Below are positions 1 through 6,357 of a stretch of DNA of 6,498 nt, piece by piece. The translations under genes and the position numbers were made by a program. The notes beneath the pieces are model-generated. The model did no database searches. It had not been told where the DNA came from and saw only the letters and a list, made by a program, of their open reading frames with translations. Within the stretch, counting starts at the first letter, position 1. Each line of letters opens with the position of its first letter. This stretch comes from Planctomycetes bacterium RIFCSPHIGHO2_12_FULL_52_36 (lineage in GTDB: Bacteria > Planctomycetota > Brocadiia > Brocadiales > Bathyanammoxibiaceae), in assembly GCA_001828545.1 (NCBI GenBank), contig MHYW01000116.1:1-6498 (forward strand), written 5' to 3'.

Positions 1-1831
1 CCTTACCTTCTTTCTCAAACAAGATTCCACTGGAAGGCCCCTCTCGTATCTCCTTCACCTTCACCCCTGTCAGGGCCTCTATGCCTGCCTCTTCCATCTC
101 CTGGAGGATGACCCAGCGGGTGGAGAGGCCAAACCCGCTCCCCACCCTCTTCTTCATCTCCAGTACGGTAACCTTGCGGTGACCACGGGTGGTCCTCAGT
201 AGGGCGTTGGGGAGGTCAATTACCTGGTTCTTCAGTAGGAAGAGGGCCACCTCCGGGCTCATACCCCCCAGTTTGGCCGCGTAAAGGGCCACTTCACACC
301 CCACAGACCCTCCCCCTATGATAGCCACAGGGTTCCCCACCGGGACCCTCTTTTCCAGGACGTCCCTGGCCAGCACCACGTTTTTCCCCTTTACCCCTGG
401 TATGGGGGGGATTACCGGTAAAGAACCGGTGGAGAGGATGACTACCTGCGGACGTTCTCTTTCTATAAGCCCTATGTCAACCTTTACCCCTAGATTTACC
501 CTTACCCTTAATTTCGTTAGCTGTCTCTCAAAATAATTTATGACGTGCTGAAACTCCCCCCGACCGGGGGGTTTATAGGCATAATGGAGTTGTCCTCCCA
601 GATGGGGGTCGTTCTCGTAAAGGGTCACCTGGTGCCCCCTCAAGGCGGCCACCCTGGCGGCCTCCATACCACCCGGACCGCCCCCGACAATCATTACCTT
701 CTTCTTAACTGGTGACTCCTTGATGACGTATTCCCTTTCGTAACCCACCTGCGGGTTATAGAGGCAGGAGACGGGTCTCATATTCAGGAGTTCATCAAAG
801 CATCCCTGGTTGCATGCAATGCACGTCCTGATGTCCTCCCATCTGCCTTCTTGGTATTTTTTGGGTAGTTCCGGGTCTGCGATGAGGGGGCGGCCCACTG
901 CTATGAGGTCTGCCTGACCATCCATGAGGAGTTCTTCAGCCACTGCCAGGTCGTTTATCCTCACCCCTGCTATGACAGGGAGGTTGACGTTTTCCTTAAT
1001 AGACGAGGCCAGAAAGGTGTAGGCCATCCTTGGGATGGCCATGACCATTATAGGGGTCTTGCTCTCGTGCCACCCTGGGGAGACGTGAAAGGCATCTACC
1101 CCGACCCCGGCGAGTTCCACGGCAATCTCTATGTTCTCATTTATCCTGTTCCCCCCCTTCATGAGTTCATCCCCTGAGAGCCTGAAGATAATGGGGAGGT
1201 CCTTGCCCGCCAGTTCCTTCGTCGCCTGCACCACCTCTTTGGCGAATCTGAGTCGGCCCTGGAGGTCTCCCCCGTACTCGTCATTTCTCTGGTTGGTTAT
1301 GGGGGATAGGAATTGGTTTATCAGGTAACCCATCCCGCCGTGTATCTCCACGGCATCAAAGCCTGCCTCCCTGGCCCTGAGGGCGGCCCTGGCGTAGCTG
1401 GCTATCATCTCCTTTATCTCAGGGATGGTAAGTGGTCTGGGGACGTCCCTGGCAAGACGGGTGGGGACGCTGGAGGCAGAGACGGGTTGCCTCTTCGTGA
1501 AGAGGCTGGAGGCATAGCGGCCCCCGTGGAGGAGTTGGGGGGCGGTCTTTGCCCCGAGCTGGTGCATTGCCTCGGTAAACCTTCTAAGGCCTGGGATATA
1601 GCGGTCATCGTCCAGGCCGAGGATACTCTTCCATGCCTTACCGCTCTCGTGCGGGTAACAACCTCCTATTATTATGAGCGCCACGCCGCCTTTCGCCCTC
1701 TCGGCGTAGAAATCTATGAAGCGGTCGTTAACAAAGCCATCCGTAGAGAAGCCCACATCCATGGCCGTCATGACCAGACGGTTCTTGAGTTCCAGGGGGC
1801 CAATGTTTGTATGGTCAAAAAGGCTTATCAT
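1..1831 (-). CDS. FadH / 2-enoate-reductase-type NADH:flavin oxidoreductase (3' end cut by window edge)
   Basis: This gene resembles 2,4-dienoyl-CoA reductase and 2-enoate reductase, modular FMN/4Fe-4S/FAD enzymes that pass electrons from NAD(P)H to a conjugated C=C bond. The 610 residues visible show an old-yellow-enzyme barrel (about 1-330) with the family signature GYLINQFLSP (168-177) followed by DEYGG. Tyr169 and His255 (in GWHES) align with the catalytic Tyr166 and His252 of E. coli FadH. The iron-sulfur motif C-x2-C-x3-C-x11-C is at Cys337, 340, 344 and 356. The FAD Rossmann motif GGGPGG is at 383-388, and a second, NAD(P)H-binding motif (GGGSVG) is near 506-511, followed by a roughly 30-residue insertion. 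About 50-70 C-terminal residues are missing beyond base 1, judged from family length. The start is ATG at 1831: two in-frame TAG codons lie 10-15 bases upstream, and the product begins like FadH. No convincing Shine-Dalgarno precedes it. It is the last operon gene visible. The family call is firm; the substrate is unknown and could be ACP-bound or CoA-bound. Confidence 0.92.
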   Translation of the reverse strand, partial: MISLFDHTNIGPLELKNRLVMTAMDVGFSTDGFVNDRFIDFYAERAKGGVALIIIGGCYPHESGKAWKSILGLDDDRYIPGLRRFTEAMHQLGAKTAPQLLHGGRYASSLFTKRQPVSASSVPTRLARDVPRPLTIPEIKEMIASYARAALRAREAGFDAVEIHGGMGYLINQFLSPITNQRNDEYGGDLQGRLRFAKEVVQATKELAGKDLPIIFRLSGDELMKGGNRINENIEIAVELAGVGVDAFHVSPGWHESKTPIMVMAIPRMAYTFLASSIKENVNLPVIAGVRINDLAVAEELLMDGQADLIAVGRPLIADPELPKKYQEGRWEDIRTCIACNQGCFDELLNMRPVSCLYNPQVGYEREYVIKESPVKKKVMIVGGGPGGMEAARVAALRGHQVTLYENDPHLGGQLHYAYKPPGRGEFQHVINYFERQLTKLRVRVNLGVKVDIGLIERERPQVVILSTGSLPVIPPIPGVKGKNVVLARDVLEKRVPVGNPVAIIGGGSVGCEVALYAAKLGGMSPEVALFLLKNQVIDLPNALLRTTRGHRKVTVLEMKKRVGSGFGLSTRWVILQEMEEAGIEALTGVKVKEIREGPSSGILFEKEGK

Positions 1832-1834
1832 GGT

Positions 1835-1862
1835 TAGTAGCTACTATCTACTGGCTACTGTT
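1835..1862. repeat. Degenerate heptanucleotide tandem repeat across the KS-beta stop codon
   Basis: On the plus strand four consecutive seven-base units read TAGTAGC, TACTATC, TACTGGC and TACTGTT, with consensus TACTNNC. The tract covers the last codons and the stop of the inactive ketosynthase and most of the 16-base gap before the oxidoreductase. Bases 1835-1846 also form a perfect 12-base palindrome, TAGTAGCTACTA. The tract occupies the place where a Shine-Dalgarno for the oxidoreductase would be expected. Confidence 0.5.
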
Positions 1863-3119
1863 CTTCAAGACTAAACAAGAGCCATTTCCTGCAGGGTCTA
1901 GAGAGTTTACCATAGCAGAGCGTATGTCTATTTGTAGTGCCTTCTTTGTGACCAGGTTGAGGTTACATTCAGGGTCGGGGTCTTCCAGGTTGGCGATAGG
2001 TGGGACGAGGGAATTTTCCATTGCCAATACACATGAGACCACCTGCAAAGCACCGGCGGCACCGTAGCACTCTCCGGCAAGGGGCTTTACGGAGGTTACT
2101 AACGCCTTCTTTGAGGCGTCCCCGGAGAGGCCCTTGATTGCCCTGGCCTCTATCATATCCAGGAGCTTACTGGAGTTCCCATTGGCATAGATGAGGTCTA
2201 AGGACTCGCCGGAGAGGGACCCGTCCTCCAGGGCTAGTTCCATAACCCTTTGTACCCTGCTGATTTTTTCTTCCAGGCTGAACCTGTTACTCCCTATATA
2301 GGTAGTACCGTAGCCTATCACCTCACCGTATATCTTTGCCCCCCTACTGAGGGCTGACTCCAGTTCCTCCAGGATGACGACGTAACCCCCTTCGCCGAGG
2401 ACGAAGCCATTTCTATGCCTGCCAAAGGGCCTGCTCAGTTCAGGTCCAGAGTTATTGGAACCCGACAGGAGTCCCTGCAGTAGGAATATGAGGTAGCTGT
2501 CCAGCGATAACTGCTCCACCCCGCCTGCGATTAGGAGGTTGTCCCTGCCGCTCCTGATGAGGTTAAAGGCGTTGCCTATGGCATCCATGCTGGAGGTGAA
2601 CCCGGAGGAAATGGTCCTGGAGGGACCCTTTAGTTTGAAGAATACGGAGGCAAAATTGATGGAGGAGTTGAGGGCCACGTCAAAGCTGGCCATGGGTAGC
2701 AGCTTTTCAGGACCTAGCTTGAAGATGTTATAGGTATAGTCAGTAGTCTGGGAGTAATTGCCCAGTGCAGAGCCTATTATAACCCCTGCATGTTCGGGGA
2801 AATGTCCGTTGGTATTGAGACGGGCATCCTCCAGGGCCATCTTGATGGCTGAGGTAAGGAACTTAGTGCCTTTCGTGAGGTACTTGAGGCCCTTGTCCCC
2901 CAGGTAGTCTGCAGGATTGAAACCCTTGACCTCTGCGGCCAGCTTGCAGGGGTAGGAAGTAACGTCTATGGAGGCTATGGGGGCAATCCCTGAGCGGCCT
3001 TCTATCAGGTTCGTCCAGAACTCTTGACGGCCAATGCCCAGGGGTGAGACGATGCCAATACCGGTTATTGCTACCCTCTTCCTTACATCTGCCCGCCCTG
3101 ATCCATTAGGTTGAGTCAT
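1848..3119 (-). CDS. Ketosynthase-like protein without catalytic residues (chain-length-factor-like KS-beta)
   Basis: The 423-residue protein has the full thiolase fold of FabF-type condensing enzymes (opening KRVAITGIGIVSPLG, about 14-28), but none of the catalytic residues. Aligned to its upstream neighbour and to FabF, the nucleophilic Cys is Phe174 (SSGFTSSMDAIG). The first His is Asn313 (YANGNSS instead of the usual AHGT-T). The second His is Glu350 (PLAGECYGAAGA instead of GH-GAAGA). The structural Lys345 is kept. The sequence is otherwise undamaged and full length, so this is not a decaying pseudogene. The pattern is that of chain-length factors of type II polyketide and aryl-polyene systems, which pair with an active ketosynthase and shape its cavity; Phe at this position differs from the Gln of classical actinomycete factors. 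The only usable start is ATG 3119, two bases after the stop of the active ketosynthase, so translation is probably coupled and the two proteins probably form a heterodimer. A purine-rich stretch (AGAGGAAG, 3139-3132) is a distant possible ribosome site. Confidence 0.88.
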   Translation of the reverse strand: MTQPNGSGRADVRKRVAITGIGIVSPLGIGRQEFWTNLIEGRSGIAPIASIDVTSYPCKLAAEVKGFNPADYLGDKGLKYLTKGTKFLTSAIKMALEDARLNTNGHFPEHAGVIIGSALGNYSQTTDYTYNIFKLGPEKLLPMASFDVALNSSINFASVFFKLKGPSRTISSGFTSSMDAIGNAFNLIRSGRDNLLIAGGVEQLSLDSYLIFLLQGLLSGSNNSGPELSRPFGRHRNGFVLGEGGYVVILEELESALSRGAKIYGEVIGYGTTYIGSNRFSLEEKISRVQRVMELALEDGSLSGESLDLIYANGNSSKLLDMIEARAIKGLSGDASKKALVTSVKPLAGECYGAAGALQVVSCVLAMENSLVPPIANLEDPDPECNLNLVTKKALQIDIRSAMVNSLDPAGNGSCLVLKNSSQ

Positions 3120-3121
3120 TG

Positions 3122-4357
3122 CTAAATAACACTTCCTCTTTCTACGGGCAGGTGGACCCTACCAAAGACAACGCTGGCATTATTGCCACCGAAGGCAAAG
3201 GAGTTATTCAAGGCATAATTTGTCTTACACTCCCTGGCCTGGTTAGGGACGCAGTCAAGGTTACACTCGGGGTCTTCGGTCTCATAATTAATCGTGGGGG
3301 GGATAGCCCCTTCTTTTATGGCCATACAGCAGACTATGGATTCAATGGCGCTGGCCGCCCCCATGGTATGCCCTATCATGGATTTTACGGAACTACAAGG
3401 TATATCCTGTGCCATCTCCCTGAAGACAGTTTGAAGGGCCAGGGTCTCCATCTTGTCATTGAGGGGAGTACCGGTGCCGTGGGCGCTTATGTAGTCAATG
3501 TCTTTGTAGGATAGCCCGGCTGAGGCAAGGGCTACCTCCATTGCCCTCACTGGTCCTTCCCCGCTGGGGTGAGGGGCTGTCATATGATAGCCGTCACTGC
3601 TGAGGCCGTATCCCTTTACCTCTGCGTACATCCTGGCATCCCTCTTACGTGCCTGCTCCAGTGACTCCAGTATGAGGACCCCTGCCCCTGCCCCCACTAC
3701 CAACCCCTGGCGGTTCTTATCAAAGGGCTGGCATCTCTCGGGGGCCAGGGACTTCAGGTTGTGGAAGTGAGTAAATTCCGTCTGGGGCACTACGTCGCTC
3801 CCTCCCACTATCATGGCATCTACCTTGCCCTCCCGTATGGCATCAAAGGCCCAGCTGATTGCGTGGTTACCCGAACTGCAGGCATTTATGAGGATAATGT
3901 TGGGCCCTTCCATGCGGAACTCTTCGGCCAATTGGGTGGAGAGGGTCATGGGCGGGTAGCTCAGGGCCACCTCTATGTCAAACCCGTCTGCCTTGTTCAG
4001 GTGATGGTCTCTAAGCCTCCGTTCAAACAGGGAGAGTTCGCCGGCGAGGGTGCCTATTGAGACACCAACCCTGTCCCGTCTCAATGGTTCATAGCCGTCC
4101 AGACCACTGTCTTCCATGGCCTCTCTGGCCGATGCCAGTAGACAATCATACACGGTGAAAGGCTTTTTCGTGATTATGTGGCCGTTGAAATTTAATTTCT
4201 TCACCTCGCAGGCCCTGTGGACCTTGTACCTGGAGGTATCAAAGGAGGTTATCTCTGAAATGCCATCTTTGCCAGCTAACATTGCCTCCCAGGTTTCTTT
4301 TACAGTGGCACCGAGGGCTGTTACTAGACCTATACCTGTTACTACTACTCTCCGCAT
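3122..4357 (-). CDS. Beta-ketoacyl-[ACP] synthase, FabF family (active KS-alpha)
   Basis: This is a cytosolic condensing enzyme that adds two carbons from malonyl-ACP to an acyl chain by decarboxylative Claisen condensation. The 411 residues match the usual FabF/KAS II length. It starts RRVVVTGIGLVTALG. The nucleophile is Cys160 in NACSSGNHA, and the malonyl-decarboxylating histidines are His293 (SAHGTGTPLNDKMET) and His330 (SVKSMIGHTMGAAS), with Lys325. The C-terminal gate loop NNSFAFGGNNAS is at about 384-395. The start at ATG 4357 is supported by an AAGGGA ribosome site (4368-4363) five bases upstream, 11 bases after the radical SAM stop. It ends TAG two bases before the inactive partner starts. 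I leave the symbol blank: pairing with a chain-length-factor-like protein and a radical SAM enzyme suggests a dedicated pathway rather than housekeeping fabF. Substrate and chain length cannot be read from the sequence. Confidence 0.94.
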   Translation of the reverse strand: MRRVVVTGIGLVTALGATVKETWEAMLAGKDGISEITSFDTSRYKVHRACEVKKLNFNGHIITKKPFTVYDCLLASAREAMEDSGLDGYEPLRRDRVGVSIGTLAGELSLFERRLRDHHLNKADGFDIEVALSYPPMTLSTQLAEEFRMEGPNIILINACSSGNHAISWAFDAIREGKVDAMIVGGSDVVPQTEFTHFHNLKSLAPERCQPFDKNRQGLVVGAGAGVLILESLEQARKRDARMYAEVKGYGLSSDGYHMTAPHPSGEGPVRAMEVALASAGLSYKDIDYISAHGTGTPLNDKMETLALQTVFREMAQDIPCSSVKSMIGHTMGAASAIESIVCCMAIKEGAIPPTINYETEDPECNLDCVPNQARECKTNYALNNSFAFGGNNASVVFGRVHLPVERGSVI

Positions 4358-4368
4358 ACTAATCCCTT

Positions 4369-5844
4369 TTATATCTTTGTAGCCATTAGGTTGGTAGGCT
4401 CATCGTATCTCTGTTTTTTGCCGATACGCTCAAGGGCAGCTTCATACACGCCCGAGGCCTGAAGGGTCTTCAGATTTTCCAATAAATGTTTGAAGACGTT
4501 TCGCCAGTCCCAATTTACCTTCAAGGCGAAGAGGGCAGAATTGTTGTTCTGGAGGACGTCTCTTGAGTTCTGGAAGCGTTTCCTTATGACCTCAGTAGAG
4601 TAGAGCCTGTTATAAAGTTTTTGCATCCCGTCTATGAGTTCCGGGAGGGAGAGTTTCTTCAGGAGATACACAAGGTGGTGGGAGGTGTAGTAAATCCAGT
4701 CCTCTGGGAAGTGATTGCGGAACAGCCTGTTTTCTGACTCCAGCCGCTTGTATAGTGGGGTATTGATGAATGGGCAGAGGATACCGCAGGTCATAATGTC
4801 TATCTGGGAGTTCAGGATGAAGTCTGCTACCTCATCAAAAGTCTCCGTGGTGTCGGTATCGTTGCCGAAGATGAAGGTACCCCAGACGGCTATGCCGTGT
4901 TTGCGGATGTTCTTGACCGCCTCGTAGTACCTTTCAATGGTAATCCTCAAGTTCACGTTTTTGTTCATGGAGTAGAGGGCATCCTTGTTGAGGGATTCTA
5001 TGCCGATGAGTACCCCCACACAACCGCTCTTGACCATGTAGTCCAGGGTCTCGTCGTCCTTGTAGATGTTGAGGGAGGTGAAGCCGAACCAGTTCTGATA
5101 TATCCCCCTCTCCACCATGCCCTTAAAGAGGTCTCTCACCCTATCGTTTGATTTTTTGCTGTGGCCGTAGAAGTTCTCGTCCGTAAGGACAAGGCCCCTG
5201 TACTGCCCCTTTATGGCCGCAAACTCGTTCAAGACGTCCCCAATGGGTCTCTCTCTATATTTCTGCCCCTGGAACTGGGGTACTGAACAGAATTCGCAAC
5301 TGAAGGGACATCCCGCCGTAGTGATGATACCGGAATAGCGGTACTTGTATTTTGCCTTCAGGAAATCCCTGGCAGGGTAAAGACCGTTAAGGTTCTCCAG
5401 GGGCGTCAGCCCCCCGTCGTAACGCTTCTGGAGTTGCCCGCACTCAAAGTCAGCCAGCAGCTTTCCCCATATTGAGATAGCCTCTTTTGTAACTACGCAG
5501 TCTACGTGTTGGGCCACTTCGTGGGGGTATATGGTGGCATGGACCCCGCCCATTACTACAGGGATGCCTCTTTTCTTACAGGCATGGGCAATGGCATAGG
5601 CCCGGGGTGCCTGATAGCTTACGGACGTTATCCCAACCAGGTCTGCCCCCTGGAAGGCCAACTGGTTATTTGCATCTAATGCAAGCTCCGTGGTCTCATC
5701 TATAACGTCCACCTCCCAGTGTTCGGGCATAAGGGTTATCAGGTAACCCAGATTTACAGGCATCTGATTGAGCACCGAGACGTTCTCTTCCCCCACGTTT
5801 CCTATGGGGTGAGGGTTTATAAGTACGAGCTTTCTCTTTTTCAT
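4369..5844 (-). CDS. B12-binding-domain radical SAM enzyme (BchE/HpnP-like architecture)
   Basis: The 491-residue protein has two recognisable modules. An N-terminal cobalamin-binding Rossmann domain (about 5-130) shows GADLVGITSVSYQAPRAY and IPVVMGGVHATIYPHEV. A radical SAM barrel follows, with the 4Fe-4S motif C-x3-C-x2-C at Cys179, 183 and 186 (CPFSCEFC) and the SAM-contacting GIES at 281-284. The DxHxxG cobalamin-ligating motif is absent, as is common in this class. The C-terminal part (PFINTPLYKRLESENRLF, then W-x-Y-x4-HH and a helical LPELIDG-x-LYNRLYS segment) looks like the tail of HpnP-type proteins. Known relatives methylate unactivated carbons or form rings (hopanoid C-2 methylase, the BchE cyclase); the substrate here is not evident. 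It starts at ATG 5844, 12 bases after the acpS stop, behind a weak purine-rich site (AAGAGAGAAAAG). Its place between acpS and the ketosynthase pair suggests action on an acyl or polyketide chain, which is inference. The family call is strong; the reaction is unknown. Confidence 0.92.
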   Translation of the reverse strand: MKKRKLVLINPHPIGNVGEENVSVLNQMPVNLGYLITLMPEHWEVDVIDETTELALDANNQLAFQGADLVGITSVSYQAPRAYAIAHACKKRGIPVVMGGVHATIYPHEVAQHVDCVVTKEAISIWGKLLADFECGQLQKRYDGGLTPLENLNGLYPARDFLKAKYKYRYSGIITTAGCPFSCEFCSVPQFQGQKYRERPIGDVLNEFAAIKGQYRGLVLTDENFYGHSKKSNDRVRDLFKGMVERGIYQNWFGFTSLNIYKDDETLDYMVKSGCVGVLIGIESLNKDALYSMNKNVNLRITIERYYEAVKNIRKHGIAVWGTFIFGNDTDTTETFDEVADFILNSQIDIMTCGILCPFINTPLYKRLESENRLFRNHFPEDWIYYTSHHLVYLLKKLSLPELIDGMQKLYNRLYSTEVIRKRFQNSRDVLQNNNSALFALKVNWDWRNVFKHLLENLKTLQASGVYEAALERIGKKQRYDEPTNLMATKI

Positions 5845-5856
5845 CTTTTCTCTCTT

Positions 5857-6243
5857 TTAAGGAATTTTTGGAACTCGGGATTCAGGACTGGGCATGAGGA
5901 GCACCTGGGCAATGGCGTAGTCCTTCGTATGACTTAGGGAGACTTCACAGTTACCAATCCCCTTCGCATCCGCACGCTCCTTTGCCCTTCCGTAGAGCTG
6001 CAGGTAAGGGCGGCCGGTGGGGTCGTTAAGCAGTTCTATATCCTTCCAACCTGCCCCCCCTCCTAAAGCCTTAATAACTGCCTCTTTTGTGGCAAATCTT
6101 GCGGCTAGGTGTTGGAACCTGTTCTTCCTGTTCCAACAATACTCTACTTCTCTGGGGGTGTAAATACGGTTCAGAAAAGATTCGTTGCGGGAGAAGAGGT
6201 CTTCTATCCTCTTCACCTCCACCAAATCTATTCCTATGTACAC
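5857..6243 (-). CDS. acpS: Holo-[acyl-carrier-protein] synthase AcpS, GTG start
   Basis: AcpS transfers the 4'-phosphopantetheine arm of coenzyme A to a serine on apo-ACP, making the carrier competent for fatty acid or polyketide synthesis. The 128-residue length fits the small trimeric AcpS family. Hallmarks are GIDLVEVKRIE at 4-14 (Asp6 binds magnesium), FATKEAVIKALG at 50-61 (Glu54 is the second metal ligand), and SLSHTKDYAIAQVL at 102-115. The start is GTG 6243: an in-frame TAA lies at 6264-6262 with no other initiation codon between, and the product starts exactly where AcpS proteins do. AAGGAGAGG (6263-6255) is an 11-base-spaced ribosome site. The last 11 residues (PSPESRVPKIP) go beyond the usual end of the fold and are encoded partly by a degenerate heptanucleotide tract. 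It is the first gene of the operon and may be the genome's housekeeping acpS or a dedicated copy. Confidence 0.95.
   Translation of the reverse strand: MYIGIDLVEVKRIEDLFSRNESFLNRIYTPREVEYCWNRKNRFQHLAARFATKEAVIKALGGGAGWKDIELLNDPTGRPYLQLYGRAKERADAKGIGNCEVSLSHTKDYAIAQVLLMPSPESRVPKIP
5872..5892. repeat. Degenerate heptanucleotide tandem repeat in the acpS 3' end
   Basis: On the plus strand three consecutive seven-base units read AACTCGG, GATTCAG and GACTGGG, each within one or two changes of GACTCGG. The tract encodes part of the extra C-terminal tail of AcpS (PSPESRV). It is short and decayed, so chance cannot be excluded. Confidence 0.45.
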
Positions 6244-6254
6244 CCCTCTACAAT

Positions 6255-6263
6255 CCTCTCCTT
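6255..6263 (-). promoter_or_regulatory. Shine-Dalgarno site supporting the acpS GTG start
   Basis: AAGGAGAGG lies 11 bases before the GTG codon. The spacing is a little long, but the in-frame stop immediately upstream leaves no other start. A second purine run (AGAGGG) directly abuts the GTG and is too close to act as the main site. Confidence 0.6.
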
Positions 6264-6277
6264 ATACTTTGAAAAAA

Positions 6278-6306
6278 ATTCTACTCAGTGTGCCAGAGAT
6301 TGTCAA
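6278..6306 (-). promoter_or_regulatory. Sigma-70-like promoter of the acpS-led operon
   Basis: Read on the minus strand, TTGACA (6306-6301) is followed after 17 bases by TAGAAT (6283-6278): a perfect -35 box, an ideal spacer and a -10 box with one mismatch to consensus. Transcription would begin near 6271, giving a leader of about 28 bases that contains the acpS ribosome site. As no other good promoter or terminator is seen inside the operon, it probably drives all five genes. It is a motif-based prediction. Confidence 0.7.
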
Positions 6307-6329
6307 CCACAATTTCCTGGGGGCTTCTG

Positions 6330-6357
6330 TTGACTATATCAGGAGATAAAATATAAT
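6330..6357 (+). promoter_or_regulatory. Possible sigma-70-like promoter facing the MATE gene
   Basis: TTGACT (6330-6335), a 16-base spacer and a perfect TATAAT (6352-6357) make a strong-looking promoter on the plus strand. The -10 box overlaps the first possible ATG (6356-6358), so a transcript starting near 6364 would omit that ATG and its ribosome site and use ATG 6401 instead. Either this match is fortuitous, or the upstream ATG is not used from this promoter. Confidence 0.4.
6341..6346 (+). promoter_or_regulatory. Shine-Dalgarno site for MATE start at 6356
   Basis: AGGAGA lies nine bases before ATG 6356, near-ideal spacing. It is the main argument for the upstream start, and it conflicts with the overlapping TATAAT box as the functional -10 element. 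Confidence 0.55.

Noticed and set aside
481..512. TTACCC-like telomere-type repeats
   Set aside because: The units are few and irregular and encode ordinary Arg-Val and Lys-Val residues of the oxidoreductase; best explained as coding sequence.
556..571. C6-GACC-G6 hairpin as a possible terminator or regulatory element
   Set aside because: It lies inside the oxidoreductase, encodes a PPGRGEF stretch expected in the family, and is not followed by a T run on the coding strand.
1313..1837. Plus-strand open frame of 174 codons
   Set aside because: It lies antisense to the oxidoreductase, which has clear family motifs throughout this stretch; its translation resembles no protein I know and has no good ribosome site.
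1848..3119. Reading the second ketosynthase as a pseudogene because its active site is missing
   Set aside because: The frame is full length without stops or shifts, fold motifs are retained, and the gene is two bases from an active partner, which fits a chain-length-factor role better than decay.
3119..3514. Plus-strand open frame of 131 codons
   Set aside because: It is antisense to the C-terminal part of the active ketosynthase, whose catalytic motifs are intact; treated as a shadow frame.
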